Notes: generated by a model not told the origin, from the sequence alone. Positions 45,832-58,026 are shown, counted from the first letter of the stretch. The stretch is 64,000 nt of DNA from Bryoerythrophyllum caledonicum (GCA_963971425.1 OZ020520.1:7358553-7422552); one strand, 5' to 3'. Program-made: numbers and translations.

Positions 45832-46738
45832 TTTGATACGGTCTAAGAGCTTTGATTGCCATCTCTATCAATGCATTTCATTGGTGCAAAGTACAAGAGC
45901 ATGAAATTCCTCATTCTCTTTTCCTTTCTGTAGTTAGGTCTTACCCTATCTTTTTCTTTTTGTTCCTTATTAGGAATTACTTTCAAGAAAACTCTAATAA
46001 TCTAAATAGATATTGTATTCCACAATTATGATTGAGTTTATAATAGAAATATGCCCATGGTATGCAAGTCTTTAGAAGGTAGTACATATACACATTGTTA
46101 TTGAAAGAATAATTCCCTTCGTTGTACACACTAACCTTAAAATCCATGTTGCTCAAAATCCTTAAAATGTTAACTTTTCCACACTCTTCTAGTACTTTGT
46201 AGCAAAATTACTGGTACTAAATCTCATTGCATAGCTCACATTAAATGTAGACAAAATGAAATTTAAAGTGTGCTATATAGAAAGATAAACAATATCAAAT
46301 GTTAAGTGAAGCTCGAGAGGTGGAATAACCTTACACTAAAATGCTCCCATGTAACTTTTTTTCTACTCCAAATATTTACTAAATTTAACAATAATGCGAT
46401 ATTTACTCTTGGTGTTGGCTACATTTAAGCCTCTGTTGGTATTGAGTTTTTGTGTTTGCGTCAAGCATTGCTTACACTATATACTACAAAAGTACTTCAT
46501 ATAATACCATAGTATGAAGTTATTCCACCAATATGTACAATACAATTATGGTATTATGTATGTATTCTTAAGAGTTCCCTTAGGAGGCTTATGAAGGTTT
46601 GGGCACGTTTTTATGGTGTCATTTTGTAATATTCTTTGTAATTCGTTTTCATCGTAGATGGACATTACTAAAAGCTCTATGTGAGCACACTATTTATCCT
46701 TAATCCAACATTTAATGCAAAGATTAGACCATCTTAAA
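45832..46738. other. Gene-free stretch
   Basis: AT-rich, no gene or paired ends recognised. Confidence 0.4.
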
Positions 46739-47690
46739 ATACATAGCGTCTCAAGAGCGGGTGTGTCAGGCAACTCCAAAAACTTTTGCTAGGACACTCT
46801 ATTAAATGTGAGATCTTTAATACTAGCATGTAATATTATGTCCTTTGATATTGTTAATTTCTTTTTGTCTTCGGTGCAAAGCGTCATTTGGCAAGGCTTG
46901 ACGGATTATGGTAGAGTGGCATAGGAGAGAGTCGCGACCGCTAATGCAAATCAAAGTAGGATTGATGCTATGACCTAGTTTGGCACTGATTGGTCTTGTC
47001 TTGAGGCTGGGTGCAGAAGATAGGGTGACAAGGTGTCTTGGGTTCACGAGTTTCGCTAGTTGGTCTATTGTATCCTTGGTGTGGTCACGTCATGGCGTGC
47101 TCTTTGTATTGTTTCTGGTTTCTTCCTTGCAATTAAATCTCGATTTCTTTGTGCCAAAAAAAACTAAAAATTAAAAAATTGCCTTTAGTGAAAAATTGCA
47201 TAGTAACCCTAGTCAAACATTCTCATGCATCATCACACATTGTCACACATTGCCAGGCAAGGTACCAAAAAAATTATTCTTTTCAACTTAAAACTTAGCA
47301 ATCTTCATTTTTTTTCCTTTAATTTTTCCCACAACAATGTCTGGTGTAAATTTTTTTATTGTTCATCCGGATTATCATTCTAAAATATATTAAGTTCACA
47401 AAAAATATGATGTGAATTGACAATTATTGAACCTCCAGTCCTTGCACAATTGTTTCAAATAAGCTGCACCTCGTCTCTACCTCTAAAACTTGGTGTACAA
47501 GGAACTAATATTATGCTAACATGATGGATATGCGTTTAGACCTTTTGTAGTGCAAAAATTTCACACCAAGTGAAGTCAAAGTCTCTCGATTGTCTCAACG
47601 CGAAGAAAAAAAAATGAACCATTTTCTCTACTCCAAATACTATAATATTCCAATGTGCAGCCAATGTAAATGAAATTTTGTCAGTAAGTT
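46739..47690 (-). mobile_element. TTAA-type element A3 (reverse), with nested retroposon
   Basis: Reverse-complement match to A1/A2 on both sides of 46872-47178, for example 'cttttgctaggacactctatt' split by substitutions, and 'gcaaggtaccaaaaaaatta'. The outer ends are lost, so the limits are approximate. Confidence 0.65.
46872..47178 (+). mobile_element. Retroposon of about 307 bases (SINE-like or LINE 3' end)
   Basis: Interrupts A3 at TTGTCTT/TTGCCTT (46865-46871 and 47179-47185); A2 shows the uninterrupted text in reverse complement. It ends with TCGATTTCTTTGTGCC and an A-rich tail. GGTTCACGAG near 47040 resembles a pol III B box, but no clear A box was found. This is the longest copy of the family in the window. 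Confidence 0.7.
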
Positions 47691-47805
47691 AAATAACTCT
47701 TTGAAGCCTAAGTGGACCACAAGGCACTGGGAGGATCTACAAAGGTAACAAATTATGCTAAACATCAATTACACAATGGGTACATTTTATCGTGACCCCA
47801 CTTAA

Positions 47806-48934
47806 CCCCTAAAAGCCCAAGTGTACCAAACTGGTACGTTTTGGATTTTGGGCATGTAATTTTGAGTTGGAAAAATACTCCGATTCTCATGAAAATTTTA
47901 CACTGCATTGTCCTTTAAGAAATCTACATGGGGAATTTTTCAAATATGATTTTGGACTTTTGGTTCAAAAGTTATTAGCCTTCAAAGGTCAAAATGGGGA
48001 GTTTGGACTATTGGGGCAGCCATGTCAACCAATGCAATTTGAGGAGAAAAATGGGGCAGAATTTTGGGACAAAAGGGCGAGGAAAGGAATCCAAACTTCT
48101 ATGCACGAAGTCCAAGTAGAAAATGCATTGAAAATTATTAAAAGAGTTGTTAAAATATTTTTTTAAAAAAACAGCAATCAATCAGCCGTCAGCTGGCCTG
48201 CCAGCACCCAACGCCAGATGCAGGCCCGCCAAAAAAAAAAAATTAAAAAAAATTAAAAAATAAAAAAAAAAATAAAAAAAATTTAATAATAATATATATT
48301 TTTTTTTTTTTCCCGTCCAGCTGCGAGGGCGGTCAACAAGGGGATATGTTGGCCACCTATAATGCTTTATTTATTCCATATATTCATGAAAATTATGGAT
48401 TTTACTATTTTTAGTCGTTTCTTTTTCTAAAATTAGTGAAAAAATAAATTGAAAGTTTCCACCATTGGGATTCTCAAATGCAACAACTTGTATGAAACAA
48501 ACAATTTCATATCACTTACGTAATAATTGTCAACATTTTGTTCCCCCTTTCACTAAAGTGTATATTTCTACATCTATTACCCCTCGAATTGACCTCAAAT
48601 TTTGCACACAAATAGCTAACAACATATAAGTCATATTGGTAAAAGATTTGATCACATTTCAATGTAAAAACTAGAAGATATACCTAGTCAAAGTAGGCTG
48701 ACCTTGCCGGGCAAGGGGGGAAAATAACTTTTCTTTGCACTTCAAACGCCATAATCTTCACATCTGTGCGGTGGATTGCAACCAAATTTTTATTGTAAGT
48801 TCATATACGTGTCTATTTTAATTTTGTACGGTTGAAAGTCTAAAATTAGACTTTAATGTTAGATTTCTTTGCCTCTTGTTGATGATGGCAGTTTTGGAGT
48901 GTTTCATGAGGGAAAATGCCTGGGCTTTTAGGGG
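47806..48934 (+). mobile_element. TTAA-type element G
   Basis: 1,129 bases with ends CCCCTAAAAGCCCAAG and CTGGGCTTTTAGGGG, flanked by TTAA at 47802-47805 and 48935-48938. The interior differs from the other families except for a worn internal motif near 48755-48782. It includes an A/T-only patch (about 48230-48310). The flanks join to CCCCACTTAATGGAAATCA, matching the unoccupied text at 20611-20629 in reverse complement. Confidence 0.88.
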
Positions 48935-48938
48935 TTAA

Positions 48939-49141
48939 TGGAAATCACTATGGTCTGTCAATGCCTACATTGATTGGAGATCAAAGAGATGCGTTGGAAA
49001 GCTCTCTCAAAGCTCAAAGTGCTTGCTGCGTAAAGCGATGACAACGAGCAATCGTGTAGAAAATCACAACACCAAAAACACAAAAAACGACCTTGTATGA
49101 GCCGAGTAGGGTTAAAAAGTCTTGAGTGAGATGCTAGGGTC
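48939..49141. other. Gene-free stretch
   Basis: Flank of element G related to repeat H, then no recognised feature. Confidence 0.4.
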
Positions 49142-49158
49142 AAAACTAGATTTTTCTA

Positions 49159-49645
49159 GTGGTTGGAACGGCTATGTGCACATGGGGCTTTAATGTAGTG
49201 GGACCGTGCTTATCACACCCACGCCTTGCTAAGTTTATCCAAAGCCTGCAGCAAGTACACACTCCATTTAGACAAGATACTGAGAGATTTGCAAAGTGGG
49301 ATGTAGATGACATTCTTCCGGATCCGGATGAGAAGTCGAATGGTCCCACTGAGGCTACCTTATATATGCACTCCACCGTTAGCATTCCACACAGTGAAAA
49401 GCTGATCGCGGTGGCTTTTCATCTCATCATGCGGTGAGCGCGAGTGGTCCAACCCATTGTTTTTATATCCCCTCCACTATTTCTGTCCTACTTTCGGTCA
49501 CCCCCAAGTGATCCCTCTGTTTCCACTGTCGCAGGTCTACAGTACTGATGACCTTGTAAGGGATCTCAGATTACTTAAAACTAAACTTACATTATTGGTT
49601 GCACCAGTTTTGCAACAATGTGGGAGGATCCTGACTCCGAAGTAG
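49159..49645 (+). other. Possible coding fragment, unknown
   Basis: An open stretch to 49437 contains HPRLAKFIQSLQQVHTPFRQ and WDVDDILPDPDEKSNGPTEA, with charged, codon-like texture. A second, after an acceptor-like TCGCAG at 49534, reads VYSTDDLVRDLRLLKTKL and stops at 49643-49645. A phase-compatible join exists via GT at about 49410. No domain was recognised; it may be a gene remnant or chance. Confidence 0.25.
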
Positions 49646-49796
49646 ATGCTACACCTAGGAAAATCCACCTAGCAATGAAAGAGGGTCACCAGTGGGGAAC
49701 ATGTCCATAAAAAATCAGGAGTAGGCGAGTCAAGGTGTAGGTGGAATGATATTGAATATGGTTTCATGACATTCAAAGTTCCCTGATTTGACAGCA

Positions 49797-49827
<31 letters not shown>

Positions 49828-51059
49828 TGGAACGTGGAGCTGACCTATCACATGGGCCGTACCGGATTCAACAGCTAGTAGCTAATTCTCAACAGAATGG
49901 CCTAACGGTGTTTAAAGTAATATAAGAAAATTCGATCAGCTGCAACTTGCTTGCTTTGGACAAAACTCGTTGACAACTTGCTTTCTCAGTTCTCTACCAA
50001 GAGGGGAGAAGGCAGAAATCTACGGATTCTGTCAACGCGTCAGCTTTTTTCTCGTGACTTCGCTTGGGTTTTGTCAGACGCGTGTGGGACGAGACGAAGC
50101 GTTCCTCAGTTCCTGGACTAGTCTCAGTGGCCGACAGGCTGAAGCAGCTGATTGACTGAAATGGCCACTAATACGCTTGGCACCATGGCACCGTCTGCAT
50201 GATCGTGGTTCACAGCCAATGAAGTGGAAGCGATCATTCTCTGTGACTGTACACGTTAACATAACTGGTACGTCATTCTCATTCTATCAGTGGAGCTGTA
50301 AGATACAACGAATGGAACTCATATTAAATTAGAGGTAGACTCTCCTTTGTTCACATGTGCACCACAAATTATGATGGCCTCTAGTACAACATCGGCAACT
50401 AGAAACTGGAGCTGCATGCAACATGAGCCGCGAAATCCAGACTGCTCAAAGTTTTGCAATTTTCGGCATTCCCACACTTGTATGTAATCAGTGTCAATTC
50501 CAGTGTGGACTGAATCCTGAATTTTGTACAATATAACTTCAGTTTCGACCTCGTCGACATAGTAACTACTTATGTACACCATGTAATTGATGGTTGTAGA
50601 GAGTGAAAGTGATAATCTGCATGGAAATAGGGAAGGAGCTGGGGTCCAGAAGCTAGCTAGCGGTTAATAATATTATTGTGACTGGTGGAATATCATGTCA
50701 ATTGGAATATCGTGTTGTTAGAATTCTTCATGTGGAGAGCTCACTGTGTCTCCTCCAACTGGATGCACGTGGTGCAGATTATTGCGCGGCGTATCCCGGG
50801 GTTCTGGGAGTTTTGCACACGCCGTTAAAGCGTGGGCGGGTCATCCGTGAGCATATATACATTTTGGCAACGTCTCGAAGTTGCAGTTGCAGTGGTAATT
50901 AAACTGAATAGTACGGTAGCTGGCAATTATATTAAATGATTATGTCCCGAATTGGAAACACAAGTGGTGGTAGTTTGAGAGAGCATAATTAGGACTCCAC
51001 GTGGGGTTGCCAAAGAGTCAAAGGAGAACATGTAATGTGGGGTTAGGGTACATTCACAC
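49646..51059. other. Gene-free stretch with a GCT microsatellite
   Basis: (GCT)n at about 49798-49828 gives a polyglutamine-like minus-strand frame, with no other support for a gene. The remainder to 51059 is of moderate GC content without recognised features. Confidence 0.4.
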
Positions 51060-51119
51060 TTAGGTCCGTCTTACACTGTGGTGGAGAACTCCACCGGCCG
51101 GTCAAGAAGTCTCGGCTAA

Positions 51120-51510
51120 GAGCATCTCCACTCCTGGCGTGGAATTTTCCACGCTAGGACGGAAAAAAAATTTCACGCCAGGAGTGGTTTAGGGTTTGGT
51201 GCTTGCTTGGCTCCACCCCAAGCTCCAAAAAAATTTACCCAAAAAAATGCTTTGACCTTTTACCTCCCGCCACCAATGACACGGCGCCACGTGTCGACAT
51301 CAATGACATGGCGCCACGTGTCGCGAGGGTATGGGTGTGTCACCAACATCAAAAAATGGCGCACTCCCCCCATCCAAGGAGGATTTGGTGTGCCATGCAC
51401 CAAAACTTCTAAATTTTTATAAAGTTTCCCCGTTTTGAGGTGATGGGTGCAACGTTTTGACCTCTCAAAACTCCAATTTGGTGGTTCTCCGTCTTGGGGT
51501 GGAGATGCTC
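51120..51510 (+). mobile_element. Harbinger/Tourist-type MITE
   Basis: Ends GAGCATCTCCACTCC and GGGTGGAGATGCTC, with TAA at 51117-51119 and 51511-51513. 391 bases, non-coding, nested in the left part of element R. Confidence 0.88.
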
Positions 51511-53063
51511 TAAGACATGGTTATTTGAGGCGAGCAGTGGATGTTGGACAAGACAAAAAATGAATAAAGCAATGCATGAAGAAGTCTTGACCGGTTAGTA
51601 GTGTAAACACCCAACAGTGAAGTCCACCGGCCAACTTCATAAGGTGAAGACCACGGGTGAACTTCACCACCAAGAAAGTTTATGCTAGCCTATGGAAACC
51701 ACAATTTCTAATAGTCCCATGGACATATTATGTACATTATGGGCTCCGTTGAGCTACAAAAATTTATATCTTTTGCATAAAATGTCCAAATGTAGTAACA
51801 ATTGTTGGGAAAAAATGCCCCTACTTGTCTAGATTGTGTGGTAAAAATTTCACATGAATATAACATACATGCTGTTAGCACACACAACCATGTTATAATT
51901 GATCTGTTTCAAACCTTTTAATTATTTGCTTGCCTTTTCTTCAATTACCACATAAGGCTTGTTGATGTTGACATTAGTTTAAGTAACAACATATCTTATT
52001 GTGGGTTGTACTTAATAATTTTTATACTACAAAAAAATTCGATTCGGTTGTTCAAAATTTGTTTACCAAAAGTACATCAGGAAAATAGAAGGCACTTTTG
52101 TTCATATGTAAAATATATCAAAGATATATGTTTCTTATGGTCATATAGATTCCATATGGGTCATAATTGCATTCCATATCAATATTGACATAAAATCAAT
52201 ATTGTTTCAATCCTTCTTGAGATCATATTGTAAAAAGACAATATGAAGGTATACAATATTTTCAATACAATAATTATAAAATTGAAATATGAAAAATAAC
52301 ACATCATTTGAAAAAAATATTTAGTATGAAACTTTAGGACATTGTTTTTTTATGTGGACAATAATCGACCCAACTAATAGAAATGAAATGATTTTTGCAC
52401 ATTGGAAGAGTGTGAAAAAGAAATCTCAAAAGATTTCAATATAAAAATAAAAATAAAAATAAGATAAACCTTGACAAGGATTGATGTCCAAATATAAGGT
52501 CAAACTCAAAAGCAACTATTTTAAATAAAACATGTACCATCAATATAAGTTGTTTTTTTTTAATTCCTTCCCGCTTTTTGCTAATGTCATCTTGTCTTTT
52601 CCTTTCAATTTATTTATTGCGCCAACTCTTTGTAGATGAAAAATCATTTTCCAAACTTGCTTTTGATTTCTTTGAACAAAGGACGGATATCTTCCATCTA
52701 CTTAATGTTATAAGGTCCCCCATGCGTTCTTGGCCGCAATCACCTTTCAAAATCTATACATTTTACATCAAGTGTAAAAATGTAGTAAAACTTGTTGGAA
52801 AAATGGTCCTACTTGTCTAATTTGTGTGGTGAAAAGTTCACATGAATTCAACATAGTATTACAATGTAATTTTGAGAGCCCATTTATTACACCGGGTTGA
52901 CTCTACTTCTTGTATTAAAAACTCTTGTATAGAAGCCATCTTCATAAAGAAAAAGTAACAAGTAGTAAACTCCTACCTGAAACACAAGCCCCACAATCAT
53001 GTCATTCACAATTAAAGAACAATTAAAAATCAATAGCTACAAAAATTTGCAAATATGCAAAAT

Positions 53064-53510
53064 CCCCTTCCATTAAAATGCACGTAACTCACTCAATACT
53101 AATTGAACTAACTTGAAATTTGTACCACATAAACTCAACAAAACTGCGCATCTTTGTGAAGAACAAAAATTAAAAAAGAACCTTCCACCAAGAAGTTACA
53201 GCACGCCAAAGTTGCAGTGTTCAAAATTGACCCTGAATTTTTGGCGGAACCCCCTTCCACTAAAATGCACGTAACTCACTCAATACTAATTGGACTAAAA
53301 TAAAATTTGTACCACACAAACTAGACAAAGATGCGCATCTTTGGAGAAAACAAGTGTTGAAAAAGGACCTTTCACCAAGAAGTTACAGCACGTCAAAGTT
53401 GCAATGTTCAAAACTAACCCTGAATTTTTGGCAGAAGCATCTTCTACTAAAAATGCACGTAACTTATTCAATACTAATCGAACTGACTTGAAATTTGTAC
53501 AACACAATCT
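53064..53510 (+). repeat. Tandem repeat of about 186 bases, 2.4 copies
   Basis: Units start near 53064, 53250 and 53437 with 'cttccattaaaatgcacgta'-type text. They share 'ccaagaagttacagcacg' and 'accctgaatttttggc'. Located inside element R. Confidence 0.85.
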
Positions 53511-54179
53511 AAAAAAAAAGTGCAACTTCCTCAACATTTTTTTTCAAAATAGACACTTATGGAAGAAGAAGCAAGAACTTGAGCTATAGTAAAATTAAGA
53601 AAAATCTAGGTTTTTTTAGAAGCATCCAATTAACCATCTATGTAAAAAGATTAGAGAACTCACCAAGAGTGCTTTGGCAACTGAAGATTTCCACAGAGTA
53701 ATGCAATGCCAAAGAGAAACACCTCTTTGGTGATGCAAGTTGTATCTGAGGGCTTGTAACGGAAGTGCAAATTTATAGGGGGAAAGAATATTTTAAGTAA
53801 GTTTTTCTTCTCCATTGTTTTGGTTTCTTGTCCGGGGGGTTGAGGTCGGACAAGAAACTAATCCAGAGGAGAGGAACTCTTCCAAAAGGTGTTGCCACAT
53901 AGGCATCCATGTCATTTTTTCATTCATGCTTGAAATACTTCATCAGTCAAGAATTGACCGTACTGTAAACCCAATCCGATGAAGAACAAATTGATCTCCA
54001 ATCATACTGCTCCATTTCCCTTGAATTCTTGGTCGGTGGAGTTCTCCACCATAGTCTAAAGCGGGCCTTTGACTTTGCTAACACATACATAAATTTGCTA
54101 AAATCCAAAAAGTAATTATTGATTGGCACTTTTCACACTATAGGTTTTGAAAGTGGTTCTGTTGATAACTAAAACTAAA

Positions 54180-54988
54180 TTCCTAAAGGACCAAAGTCCC
54201 CTCTTGGGACATTCTGAGTTTAGGTAAGGTACTACATTCTCAATTCTAGGCATTATTTTCTGAGATTTTTTTAATGAATGGATAAATTTTGATTAGCATT
54301 GCGTAGACACAAATTTCGTAGAATTCCAACTTACGGTTCAAAAGTTACAATTTCTTTTCACTTACATATACAAATAGTGCAGCAGTTCAGTGTGACATAT
54401 CACTAATATTGTCACTAAACTTCGATAACTTCTAAATTCAATAGAAATTCGAGTTTTTGTCTATTTAAAAGAAAGAAAATGTCCTCTTGGAAAGGAAATT
54501 GACATCTTTGCATCTACCGTACGGATTTGTGAATTTCAAAAATTTGAGAAGGATATGATATATGCAAAATATAAAGTGTATTGTTGATTCTCAGCACACA
54601 GTTGCATTGCATGATTTTTTAGGACATCTTCTACACCTCTTCTACTTCCAAAATATTGTGCACATGTGCCTAACATGATCCTTTTCAATTTAACATAATA
54701 AATTCACGGCCCCTAGTGCAAAAAGTTGTCATAGAAGGTGGTCGAAGTTTGTTGAAGGTGTTTAGTATGACCTCAAAAAGAGATTATGTCTCACTTCAAA
54801 GGCTAATATCTTTCAATCCGTGTCGTCAAACTTACCAAAATTTTCACCACACACTCTCATACAACTCTAGTACAAGATCCTACGGTTAAATTTTCAGTTT
54901 AAACATTTTGTATCATTTCGTGTTGAATGCGCTGAAAATCGCAGTTCTGGAGTAATTCTCAGTGTAAAGTGTCTTGGTCCTTTAGGGG
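54180..54988 (+). mobile_element. TTAA-type element B2
   Basis: Collinear with B1 over its whole length (about 809 bases). Left end worn (TTCCTAAAGGACCAAAG), right end CTTGGTCCTTTAGGGG followed by TTAT. The shared internal motif is near 54808-54832. Confidence 0.85.
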
Positions 54989-55041
54989 TTATTAAAGGAT
55001 GTAGGTGGGAACACAAGCATAACTTCCTACCTAAGGTATTG

Positions 55042-55322
55042 GCCCAGGGCAAATTGACCCCGTCATTCGTACTTACCCGGAGTGGGCCCCGTCTTAATTG
55101 CATGGAGTCGTTTTTGTGGCCCTCTTATTTTGGGGGGTCTAGAGGCTTTTTATGGATTTTTTTTGGACAAATTTGGGGCCCATGGCCATTTTTTAATCCT
55201 AGATTACCATTCCTTGCTATAAATAGGACCCCATCCAAAAACAAAATAGTGGCCAAATCTGGCCCCACCACCTTGTAGCCCCCTTGGGTAAGTACGAATG
55301 AGGGGGTCAATTCGCCCTAGGC
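55042..55322 (+). mobile_element. MITE K
   Basis: Long inverted ends: GCCCAGGGCAAATTGACCCC at the left and the complement of GCCTAGGGCGAATTGACCCC at the right, continuing through 'cattcgtacttaccc'. 281 bases, no coding capacity. A truncated second copy lies at 44005-44070. Confidence 0.8.
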
Positions 55323-55329
55323 AAGGCAA

Positions 55330-55505
55330 TGCTACTTAACTCTAGTAAAGTCCATGTAAGAACGTATCTTTAGTGAGTTTCATTAGTCTTGTTTGTCTCT
55401 GCGCTATCGGCTTAGCATGTTGATAGGTTCCTTAGTTCCTTTCTTGCAATTCAAACTTTGTTTGTTTTGATGAAAAAAATTAAAAATTAAAAAAAAGAGG
55501 AAAAA
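55330..55505 (+). mobile_element. Probable retroposed 3' end
   Basis: CTTGCAATTCAAACTTTG followed by 'tttgttttgatg' and an A-rich tail resembles the end of the 46872-47178 element. Duplicated flanks were not found. Confidence 0.4.
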
Positions 55506-55546
55506 AAATAAAGGAAATAATGCATGATTCGCAGTGCACATGGTTG

Positions 55547-55862
55547 ATAAGAGCTATCCTCAATCCAGCCCTTTATTTGAGCCTCAACTTCAAAGTTGAG
55601 GTCATGCAATCATCAAGCCACCTCAATGCATCCTTCATCTAGCTTTTATTATTTGAGGACTTTTTGGTCTTACTGCCATCAAATGAGGAGGTGTTGCTAT
55701 ATGGCCCAAAAGAGGTTAAGAGAGTGAGGTTGAGGGCTATTTAGAGGCTAGGGGTTGAGATCCAACGGTCTTCTAGTGGCCACTTATTTTATTAGACTCT
55801 CCAATTGTCCCTTGCTCTTGAGATTGAGGGCCTAATTTTAGGATAGACATTGAGGATGCTTT
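55547..55862 (+). mobile_element. Possible worn Tourist-type MITE
   Basis: GAGCTATCCTCAATCC at the left and ATTGAGGATGC at the right, with TAA-like flanks. The ends are imperfect. Confidence 0.35.
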
Positions 55863-55865
55863 GAC

Positions 55866-57986
55866 CCCTGAAGGCCCAAGGCATTTTAGCACCCAAACTC
55901 ACTAAAAACTGCCCGTTTCAATGCATTCAACACAAATTGCAAATCAACATAGTTTTTATATACCTAACCGTAGGATATGGTACTAGGATTGTGCAAGTGT
56001 ATGTGTGTAATATAGGAAATTCAATCTCACATAAAATAATCCAAGCAAATTTAAATGTACAAGTTATAATCGGTAATGGATCTTTTCGTTTAATGTATTT
56101 GTAGCTTAAGGTCACATGAAGAAAATAAATGTAATGTTTTTCCAAGTTTAACCTAGGGATTCTTCTTTAGAAAATTAGAGCAATTTGGTTTACTTTTAGT
56201 TAAATCAATTTGACAGTATCAATAGTAATTGCTTGTCATAATCAAATTGATTCCCATCCATGATGATCTCAACATGATCTCAACATCCAATCAAGATGTT
56301 CACTACATCCAATTGAATTCCCTTGCGTATGTAGGGTGCATTAATTACAAGTTACAGACTCCACTCGAGTCAATTTACAATCTCGATTTCGACTTACAGA
56401 CAATACTAAATCCATCTACTTGATAAAGGTTGATCAAACCTTTACAATTACAATGTATTCAATTATGTCATTGCCACCACAATCATCTGATTGTTATATA
56501 AATCATCTATTTGAAATAGCCGGCCAAACTTACATCAAATAGAATGTAACCTAATTAATCAACCACATTTCCTAATGGCAACTCTCTGTCTATCAACTCT
56601 CTGGATCTTCTCGTGTATTGACACCTCCAATCCACATACACACACATCCAGTTGATGATCACTTATGCCATATCTACCATAGGGTCGTCACCTCTATGAT
56701 TAACTTATCATAATCCAGTAGATTGTCACGGTTGTACTCCCAACAAACTCTGACTCTACATAAACTTCTTTACTTAATCAACTTGATGCATCTCTCAAGA
56801 CTCAACAATTATCTATTTTACATCTCCAATTCACGGCCTCTCCGTAATCAGTTAGCATGTAAACAAATCAATTAGATAGAGCCACATGTCACAAAAACCA
56901 TATCCAACATCGCAACGTGCATCCAATAGATCACAACATCGACTTGATATCATGTGTAATAGCAATACAATTGATAGAAACTACACAACAATATTACTAT
57001 AATATGAAAAGTCTACAATCGAAAGAGTGATCAATTGGATTTGAAACAAAGTGGTGACTATCACTCGAAGATCTATCGCTAAAATGCAAAGTGAATAGTG
57101 TTTTTCTCTTCCTCCTCATCTATCATATAGTACTTACATATCGCACCTCTTCATATTCTAACTTCTCCATGAAGCCCTTTCCTACCTTAACCACCTAAAC
57201 TACATCATTCATCTATTTGAATCACTTTATCATTGTAAAACAAACTTTTAGTTAATTTGGAGACCTTATTTACAATACCTGTAAGAACTACATCAAATTG
57301 GAAAAGTCACTACTACAATGTGGTAAAAAATTGTTCACTTTGACTGCATGGATTGAAAGATATCAGGCTTTGAAGTAAGACATAAGTTCTACTTGAGGTC
57401 ATACTAAACACCTTTATCAAACTTTGACCACCTTCTATGGCAATTTTTTGCATTACGGTCCCGGATTTTCTAATTTTAACATAAAAAGGATCATGTTAGG
57501 CACATGTGCACCAAATTTTAGACGCAGAAGAGGGGTAGAAGATGTCCTTAAAAATCCTGCAATGCGACTATGTGCTAAGAATTAACGATACACTTCAAAT
57601 TTTGCATATATCATATCCTTTTCATATTTTTGAAATTCCAAAATCAAGACGGTAGATACAAAGATTTCCATTTCCTTTTCAAGAAGATTTTTCTTTTTTT
57701 TAGATGGACAAAACCTCAAATTTCTATTGACTTTAGAGTTGATTCAAGTTTTGCTACACTATTTGTTATATGTCACTCTAAACTACCGCATTATTTGTAC
57801 ATGTTATTAAAAAAAATTGTAACTTTTGAACCATAAGTAAGATTTCTACAAAAATTATGTCTACAAGAAGCTAATAAAAAGTTGCCCATCCAAATAAGAA
57901 AGCTCACAAACTCATGCCTAATTTTGAGAACGTGGTACCCTATTCAAAATCAAAATGTTCACCGAGGGGAATCGGGCCTTTAGGGG
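55866..57986 (-). mobile_element. TTAA-type element B3 (reverse), with a 1.3-kb insertion
   Basis: 55866-56010 and about 57313-57986 match B1 in reverse complement and in order. The sequence between (about 56012-57312) is absent from B1 and B2. TTGA precedes the left end; GGGG then TTAA (57987-57990) closes the right end. The insertion has no recognised terminal repeats or gene. Confidence 0.7.
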
Positions 57987-58026
57987 TTAATAGCCCGCTC
58001 AATGCTCACACACAAAAATAAGGTAG

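Larger units (their letters stand above)
51063..54067 (+). mobile_element. Candidate 3-kb TIR element R
   Basis: The ends GGTCCGTCTTACACTGTGG and (complement of the right end) GGCCCGCTTTAGACTATGG extend into a shared GTGGAGAACTCCACCG, inverted about 3,005 bases apart. TTA stands on the left and TTT on the right, so the duplication is worn. The ends resemble the Harbinger GGGCC type. No transposase frame was found inside. A shorter alternative would end near 51608 (AGTGTAAACACCC). Confidence 0.5.

Noticed and set aside
46872-47178. A tRNA-derived SINE with full A and B boxes
   Set aside because: Only a partial B-box-like text is visible and no convincing A box, so the class is left open.
47867-48166. 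99-codon open frame in element G
   Set aside because: It lies inside a non-autonomous element and has no recognisable domain.
49669-49851. Polyglutamine-containing minus-strand frame
   Set aside because: It is a short frame created by the GCT repeat, with no domain, no splice support and no neighbouring exons.
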